Part shown: positions 60,051 to 64,000 of the stretch, in pieces
Numbering within the stretch: the stretch's first letter is position 1
How the letters are laid out: each line of letters begins with the position of its first letter
NCBI RefSeq assembly: GCF_000385375.1
Contig: NZ_ARVV01000001.1
Location: forward strand, 1-64,000
Length of the DNA stretch: 64,000 bases
Origin: Methyloversatilis discipulorum
Lineage (GTDB): Bacteria > Pseudomonadota > Gammaproteobacteria > Burkholderiales > Rhodocyclaceae
Reading direction: 5' to 3'
Made by a program: the position numbers and the translations under genes
The notes under the pieces: model-generated
Databases searched by the model: none
Told to the model about the DNA's origin: nothing
What the model saw: only the letters and a program-made list of their open reading frames with translations

Positions 60051-61042
60051 ACGTGCTCTGGTTGCAGTCCGGCGGCTGCGGCGGCTGCAGCATGTCGCTG
60101 CTGTGCGCCGACACCGACGATTTCCACGGCCAGCTGCGCGACGCCGACATCGATCTGCTGTGGCATCCGTCGCTGTCGCTGGACAGCGGCACTGAGGTGA
60201 CCGCGCTGCTCGGCCGCATCCTCGACGGCGATCTGCCGCTGGACGCGCTGTGCGTCGAAGGCTCGCTGCTGCGCGGGCCGAATGGCACAGGGCGTTTCCA
60301 CATCATGGCCGGCACCGGTCTGCCGATGATCGAATGGGTGCGCAAGCTCGCCGCTAAGGCGCGCCACGTGATCGCCATCGGCAGCTGCGCCGCCTGGGGC
60401 GGCGTCACTGCTGGCGGCGACAATCCGACCGACGCCTGCGGCCTGCAGTACGAGGACGACGTGCGCGGCGGCCTGCTGGGCAGCGACTTCCGCGCCGCGG
60501 GCGGCCTGCCGGTGATCAATATCGCCGGCTGTCCGACCCACCCGAGCTGGGTGCTCGACACGCTGATGGCGCTGGCCGCCGACGGCTTCACTGACGCCGA
60601 TCTCGACACACTGGGCCGGCCGCGCTTCTACGCCGACCAGCTGGTGCACCACGGCTGCACGCGCAACGAGTACTACGAGTTCAAGGCCAGCGCCGAAAAG
60701 CCTTCGGACCTCGGCTGCATGATGGAACACATGGGCTGCAAGGGCACGCAGGCGCACGCCGACTGCAACACCCGGCCGTGGAACGGCGAAGGCTCCTGCA
60801 CCCGCGGCGGCTACGCCTGCATCAGCTGCACCGAACCCGGCTTCCAGGAACCCGGCCACCCCTTCCACGCCACGCCCAAGCTCGCCGGCATCCCGATCGG
60901 CCTGCCGACCGACATGCCCAAGGCCTGGTTCGTCGCGCTGGCGTCACTGTCGAAGTCGGCGACGCCGAAGCGGGTCAAGGTGAACGCGGTGTCGGACCAT
61001 GTCGTGGTGCCGCCTGTGGCGCGAAGGACAAGATTGAAGTGA
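60047..61042 (+). CDS. hoxB: H2-sensing (regulatory) hydrogenase small subunit
   Basis: 331 aa without Tat signal. Proximal cluster SGGCGGCSMSLL and IGSCAAWGG, IAGCPTHPSW; medial/distal patterns CTRNEYYEF, CMMEHMGCKG and CISCTEPGFQ. Group 2b sensor hydrogenases (HoxB/HupU) lack the leader, as here. Directly after hoxW; partner HoxC follows after a small gene. It would pass the H2 signal to HoxJ/HupT and then HoxA. Confidence 0.9.
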   Translation: MNVLWLQSGGCGGCSMSLLCADTDDFHGQLRDADIDLLWHPSLSLDSGTEVTALLGRILDGDLPLDALCVEGSLLRGPNGTGRFHIMAGTGLPMIEWVRKLAAKARHVIAIGSCAAWGGVTAGGDNPTDACGLQYEDDVRGGLLGSDFRAAGGLPVINIAGCPTHPSWVLDTLMALAADGFTDADLDTLGRPRFYADQLVHHGCTRNEYYEFKASAEKPSDLGCMMEHMGCKGTQAHADCNTRPWNGEGSCTRGGYACISCTEPGFQEPGHPFHATPKLAGIPIGLPTDMPKAWFVALASLSKSATPKRVKVNAVSDHVVVPPVARRTRLK

Positions 61043-61302
61043 CAGTGTTTCTGACCGCCACCTCGCCGTTCCGGGCCAAGGCGGATCTCATCGGCGAGCC
61101 GGTGGGCCTTCTGTTCGAGTTCATTGCGCGTTTCCTGTTCAGGATCATGTCCACCCTTTTCGGCCCGGAGGGCCAGGACGGTTATGGCCTGTCTGACTGG
61201 ATACTGTTGATTGCGTTGTTGACCGGGGTGGCGATCGGGATCGCGTGGGCGGCGATGACCTTGATCCGCGTAACGCACAAGAAGGGAAAGGAAAGACGTT
61301 GA
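61039..61302 (+). CDS. Small membrane protein encoded between hoxB and hoxC
   Basis: 87 aa from GTG 61039, which overlaps the hoxB stop as GTGA; GTG 61045 is also possible. GAAGGA at 61023-61028 is a ribosome-site candidate. The N-terminal half is amphipathic (GLLFEFIARFLFRIMSTLF), followed by a turn (GPEGQDGYGLS) and a clear membrane segment (DWILLIALLTGVAIGIAWAA) with a basic cytoplasmic tail. I know of no such gene in the sensor hydrogenase unit. It may tether the sensor to the membrane or be an unrelated small protein. Confidence 0.6.
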   Translation: MTVFLTATSPFRAKADLIGEPVGLLFEFIARFLFRIMSTLFGPEGQDGYGLSDWILLIALLTGVAIGIAWAAMTLIRVTHKKGKERR

Positions 61303-61333
61303 GGGTTACTGATAGCAAGAGGGCACTCTCCGC

Positions 61334-62797
61334 ATGACCCGTCTCCTCGTCGGTCCCTTCAACCGCGTCGAGGGCGATCTCGAAGTGACGCTGGACGTCG
61401 CCGACGGGCGTGTCGCGTCGGCGCACGTCAATGCGCCGATGTACCGCGGCTTCGAGCAGATACTGCGTGGGCGCGAGCCGCATGATGCGCTGGTGTATGT
61501 GCCGCGCATCTGCGGCATCTGTTCGGTGTCGCAGTCGGTGGCGGCGGCGCGCGCACTGGCTGCGCTGGGCGGCATCACGATGCCGGCCAACGGCCAGCAC
61601 GTGACCAATGTGATCCTTGCCACCGAAAACCTGGCCGACCACCTGACTCACTTCTACCTGTTCTTCATGCCGGATTTCGTGCGCCCGGTGTATGCCAGCC
61701 GGCCCTGGCATGCCGAGGCGGTACGCCGGTTCACGCCGCAGACCGGCGAACAGGTGCGCGCCGCGATCGCCGCGCGCCAGCGTTGGTTCACGCTGCTCGG
61801 CACGCTGGCCGGCAAGTGGCCGCACACGCAGAGCATCGACCCCGGCGGCTCGACGCGCGCCATCGACGCTGCCGAGCGGGTGCGCCTGCTGGCCCGCGTG
61901 CGCGAATTCCGCCGCTTCCTCGAAACCCACACTTATGCCGCGCCGCTGGAACAGGTGGCCGCGCTCGATTCCGAAGCCGCGCTCGACGCCTGGCATCACT
62001 CGGCACCACTCGCCGACCCGCTGCACGGCGACCTGCGCTTCTTCCTGACCGTCGCGCGCGACGCGGCGCTGGCCACGCTCGGTGCCGGCCCCGGCCGCTT
62101 CCTCAGCTACGGCGCCTACCCGCAGCCGGAGGGCGGCACCGCGCTGGGCGCGGGTGTCTGGCACGCCGGCACGCTGTCGCCGCTCGACCCGGCCGCCATC
62201 CGCGAAGACGCCACGTACGCCTGGCTGAGCGACGCCGGCGGCCCGCAACATCCGCGCAGCGGCGTTACGCGGCCGGAGCCGGACAAGCCCGGCGCCTACA
62301 CCTGGAACAAGGCGCCGCGGCTGGCCGGCGAGGTGGTCGAAACAGGCGCCATCGCGCGCCAGCTGGCGAGCGGCCATCCGCTCATCGTCGACCTGGTCGG
62401 CCGTTACGGCGGCACCGTCTACACCCGCGTCGTCGCCCGCCTGCTCGAACTGGCGCGCGTGGTGATCATGATGGAAGACTGGCTGCGCGCCGTGCGACCG
62501 GGCGAACCGTTCTGCACGCCCGGCCGGCTGCCGGACGAAGGCAGCGGCGCCGGCCTCGGCGAAGCGGCGCGCGGCAGCCTGGGCCACTGGATTTCGGTGC
62601 GCGACGGTCGCATCGCCAATTACCAGATCGTCGCGCCGACCACCTGGAACTTCTCGCCGCGCGACGCCGCCGGCCGCCCCGGCGCGCTGGAGTCGGCGCT
62701 CGAAGGCGCACCGGTGCGCGACGGCGAAACCACGCCGGTGGCGGTGCAGCACATCGTGCGGTCCTTCGATCCGTGCATGGTGTGCACCGTCCACTGA
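61334..62797 (+). CDS. hoxC: H2-sensing (regulatory) hydrogenase large subunit
   Basis: 487 aa Ni-Fe subunit. RICGICSVSQS and the C-terminal DPCMVCTVH supply the Cys pairs. The protein ends exactly at that His; no cleavable tail exists, a mark of sensor hydrogenases (HoxC/HupV), which need no protease. GPFNRVEGDLEV opens the protein. Forms the sensor with HoxB. Confidence 0.93.
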   Translation: MTRLLVGPFNRVEGDLEVTLDVADGRVASAHVNAPMYRGFEQILRGREPHDALVYVPRICGICSVSQSVAAARALAALGGITMPANGQHVTNVILATENLADHLTHFYLFFMPDFVRPVYASRPWHAEAVRRFTPQTGEQVRAAIAARQRWFTLLGTLAGKWPHTQSIDPGGSTRAIDAAERVRLLARVREFRRFLETHTYAAPLEQVAALDSEAALDAWHHSAPLADPLHGDLRFFLTVARDAALATLGAGPGRFLSYGAYPQPEGGTALGAGVWHAGTLSPLDPAAIREDATYAWLSDAGGPQHPRSGVTRPEPDKPGAYTWNKAPRLAGEVVETGAIARQLASGHPLIVDLVGRYGGTVYTRVVARLLELARVVIMMEDWLRAVRPGEPFCTPGRLPDEGSGAGLGEAARGSLGHWISVRDGRIANYQIVAPTTWNFSPRDAAGRPGALESALEGAPVRDGETTPVAVQHIVRSFDPCMVCTVH

Positions 62798-62822
62798 GCG
62801 GGAGCGGCATGCGGGACATCGA

Positions 62823-62896
62823 ATTGCGCCATATCCCGGTTGGCGCGATTCCCTGTTTTGTGCCAATATTGTGGCGCGATAATAGAATTGCGCCAC
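62823..62896. promoter_or_regulatory. Paired GCGCCA inverted repeats with promoter-like sequence before the Fic gene
   Basis: Within the 103-base gap, GTGGCGC (62871-62877) and GCGCCAC (62890-62896) form a perfect pair; ATTGCGCCA (62823-62831) and TTGGCGCGAT (62840-62849) form a second, related pair. GATAAT at 62878-62883 could be a -10 element lying inside the first palindrome. The layout fits autoregulation by the HTH-bearing Fic protein. Confidence 0.5.
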
Positions 62897-62900
62897 TTGA

Positions 62901-64000
62901 ATGACCCGGCCTCGTTCGTCCATTGATCCGCATACGCTCGCCGCACTGATCGCCCGCCACGAAGACGGCGTCGGTGTGGACGGCCTGCTGCGCGTGCTCG
63001 GCGACGGCGTTGCACGCCGTACGCTGCAGCGCCGGCTGGCCGAGCTGGTCGCGCAGGGCCGCGTGCTGACGCGCGGCGAAGCGCGGGCGCTGAAGTATTT
63101 CGCGGCGCCGGCGGGTTCTGCAGTGACGGTGATGGAGCCTCTGCCGTCCGCTGCGCCGGCGCCCTATGTGACGCTGTCGACCGAGGGCGCCGAGCTGCGC
63201 GACCTGGTGCGCAGGCCGCTGCATCTGCGCCGCCCGGTCGGCTACGACATCGGCTTCGTCGAGCGCTATCGCGCTAACGACACCTTCTATCTGCCCGAGC
63301 CGCTGCGCGCGCAACTGCACGCGCTCGGCCGCTCACCGGTCGGCGAAGCGGCGGCGGGCACCTTCGCCGGCGACATCCTGAACCGGCTGCTGATCGACCT
63401 GTCCTGGGCCTCGTCGCGGCTGGAGGGCAATACCTATTCGCGGCTCGATACCGAACGTCTGATCGAACTGGGCGAGATCGCCGAGGGCAAGGACGCGCTC
63501 GAAACGCAGATGATCCTGAACCACAAGGCGGCCATCGAGTATCTGGTGCATGGCGCCGGCCGCATCGGCGTCGATCGCGAAACGCTGCTGTCGCTGCACG
63601 CGCTGCTGTCCGACGGCCTGCTGCACGATCCCCAGGCCGGCGGCCGGGTGCGCAGCCGCGCGGTCGAGATCAGCGGCTGCGTGTACCGGCCGCTGGCGCT
63701 GCCGCAGCAGCTCGACGAGCTGTTCGGCATCGTCACCGACATCGCTGCCGACATCGAAGACCCCTTCGAGCAGGCCTTTTTCCTGATGGTGCATTTGCCC
63801 TATCTGCAGCCCTTCGAGGACGTGAACAAGCGGGTGTCGCGGCTGGCCGCCAACATTCCGCTGATCCGCACCAATCTGTGCCCGCTGTCCTTCATCGACG
63901 TGCCGCAGCAGGCCTACGTCGATGCGATGATCGCGGTCTACGAGCTGAACCGCATCGAGCTGCTGCGCGACGTGTTCGTCCAGGCCTACGCGCGCTCCTG
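62901..64000 (+). CDS. Winged-helix plus Fic-family protein, partial (runs off the window)
   Basis: At least 366 aa. N-terminal winged-helix-like region (about 1-70: VGVDGLLRVLGDGVARRTLQRRLAELV as GLLRVLGDG, RTLQRRLAEL). A [S/T]xxxE-type inhibitory motif SSRLEGN precedes the Fic core. The core reads HLPYLQPFEDVNKRVSRLAAN; the residue before PF, normally the catalytic His of HPFxxGNGR, is Gln here, while the Asp, Asn and Arg are kept. Fic enzymes usually attach AMP to target proteins; without the His the activity is doubtful. It starts four bases after the last palindrome; no SD is obvious. Confidence 0.8.
   Translation, partial: MTRPRSSIDPHTLAALIARHEDGVGVDGLLRVLGDGVARRTLQRRLAELVAQGRVLTRGEARALKYFAAPAGSAVTVMEPLPSAAPAPYVTLSTEGAELRDLVRRPLHLRRPVGYDIGFVERYRANDTFYLPEPLRAQLHALGRSPVGEAAAGTFAGDILNRLLIDLSWASSRLEGNTYSRLDTERLIELGEIAEGKDALETQMILNHKAAIEYLVHGAGRIGVDRETLLSLHALLSDGLLHDPQAGGRVRSRAVEISGCVYRPLALPQQLDELFGIVTDIAADIEDPFEQAFFLMVHLPYLQPFEDVNKRVSRLAANIPLIRTNLCPLSFIDVPQQAYVDAMIAVYELNRIELLRDVFVQAYARS

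Noticed and set aside
60047..62797. hoxB/hoxC as a second energy-conserving uptake hydrogenase
   Set aside because: The small subunit lacks a Tat signal and the large subunit lacks the cleavable tail, both traits of sensor hydrogenases.
62809..62904. 31-codon frame between hoxC and the Fic gene
   Set aside because: It consists mainly of the palindromic operator sequence and overlaps the Fic start; no ribosome site.

Overview
The window reads as about 64 kb of a GC-rich betaproteobacterial chromosome. It opens with dnaA, dnaN and gyrB, so it probably starts at or near the replication origin. Gene content (form I red-type RuBisCO operon with cbbX, O2-tolerant membrane-bound [NiFe]-hydrogenase, NAD-linked hydrogenase, H2-sensing hydrogenase) and protein style suggest a facultatively autotrophic, hydrogen-oxidising or methylotrophic member of the Rhodocyclales/Burkholderiales. 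The genus is inferred, not proven.

Layout. 0.25-5.6 kb: dnaA, dnaN, gyrB, with DnaA-box-like sites between dnaA and dnaN. 5.7-11.4 kb: an accessory island with lower GC in its first half. It holds a reverse transcriptase translationally coupled to a small RecB/Cas4-like PD-(D/E)XK nuclease, then an XRE-ImmA/IrrE regulator-protease, a PIN-domain protein, a RhuM-family protein and a small orphan reading frame. 11.4-21.5 kb: PiT transporter, Tat-exported acetamidase/formamidase-like protein, arylamine N-acetyltransferase, a GAF-PAS-GGDEF-EAL protein, an EamA exporter, an AraC regulator and a cytosolic PAS histidine kinase that resembles the H2-signalling kinase HupT/HoxJ. 21.6-22.3 kb: a tandem array of REP-like palindromes. 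22.3-33.7 kb, minus strand: a Calvin-Benson-Bassham operon (cbbL, S, X, Y, rpe, gph/cbbZ, fbp, prk, tkt, a divergent GAPDH-like gene, fba), with cbbR divergent at 34.0 kb. 35.4-36.6 kb: a class V aminotransferase.

37.1-62.8 kb, plus strand: one hydrogenase supercluster, mostly with overlapping or closely spaced genes. In order: structural genes of a Tat-exported O2-tolerant uptake hydrogenase (hyaA, hyaB) with hupE and a cytochrome b; a HigA-like HTH protein; accessory genes hupD-F-G-H-I-J-K; hypA-B-F-C-D-E; an unknown 153-aa gene; hoxX; the sigma-54 activator hoxA; hoxF-U-Y-H-W for a soluble NAD-linked hydrogenase; then hoxB, a small membrane-protein gene and hoxC (sensor hydrogenase). A perfect FNR/Anr box and a sigma-54-like -24/-12 element lie upstream of hyaA. 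A Fic-family gene whose catalytic His position appears to be Gln runs off the right end.

Together the genes describe hydrogen-driven CO2 fixation: H2 is sensed by HoxBC, presumably signals through the kinase at 20 kb to HoxA, and turns on a membrane hydrogenase (quinone/cytochrome b) and an NAD-reducing hydrogenase. These supply ATP and NADH to the CBB cycle. REP-like palindromes of at least five stem types are scattered between these operons. The least explained parts are the RT plus nuclease pair, the short membrane protein between hoxB and hoxC, the divergent GAPDH-like gene, and the Fic protein.
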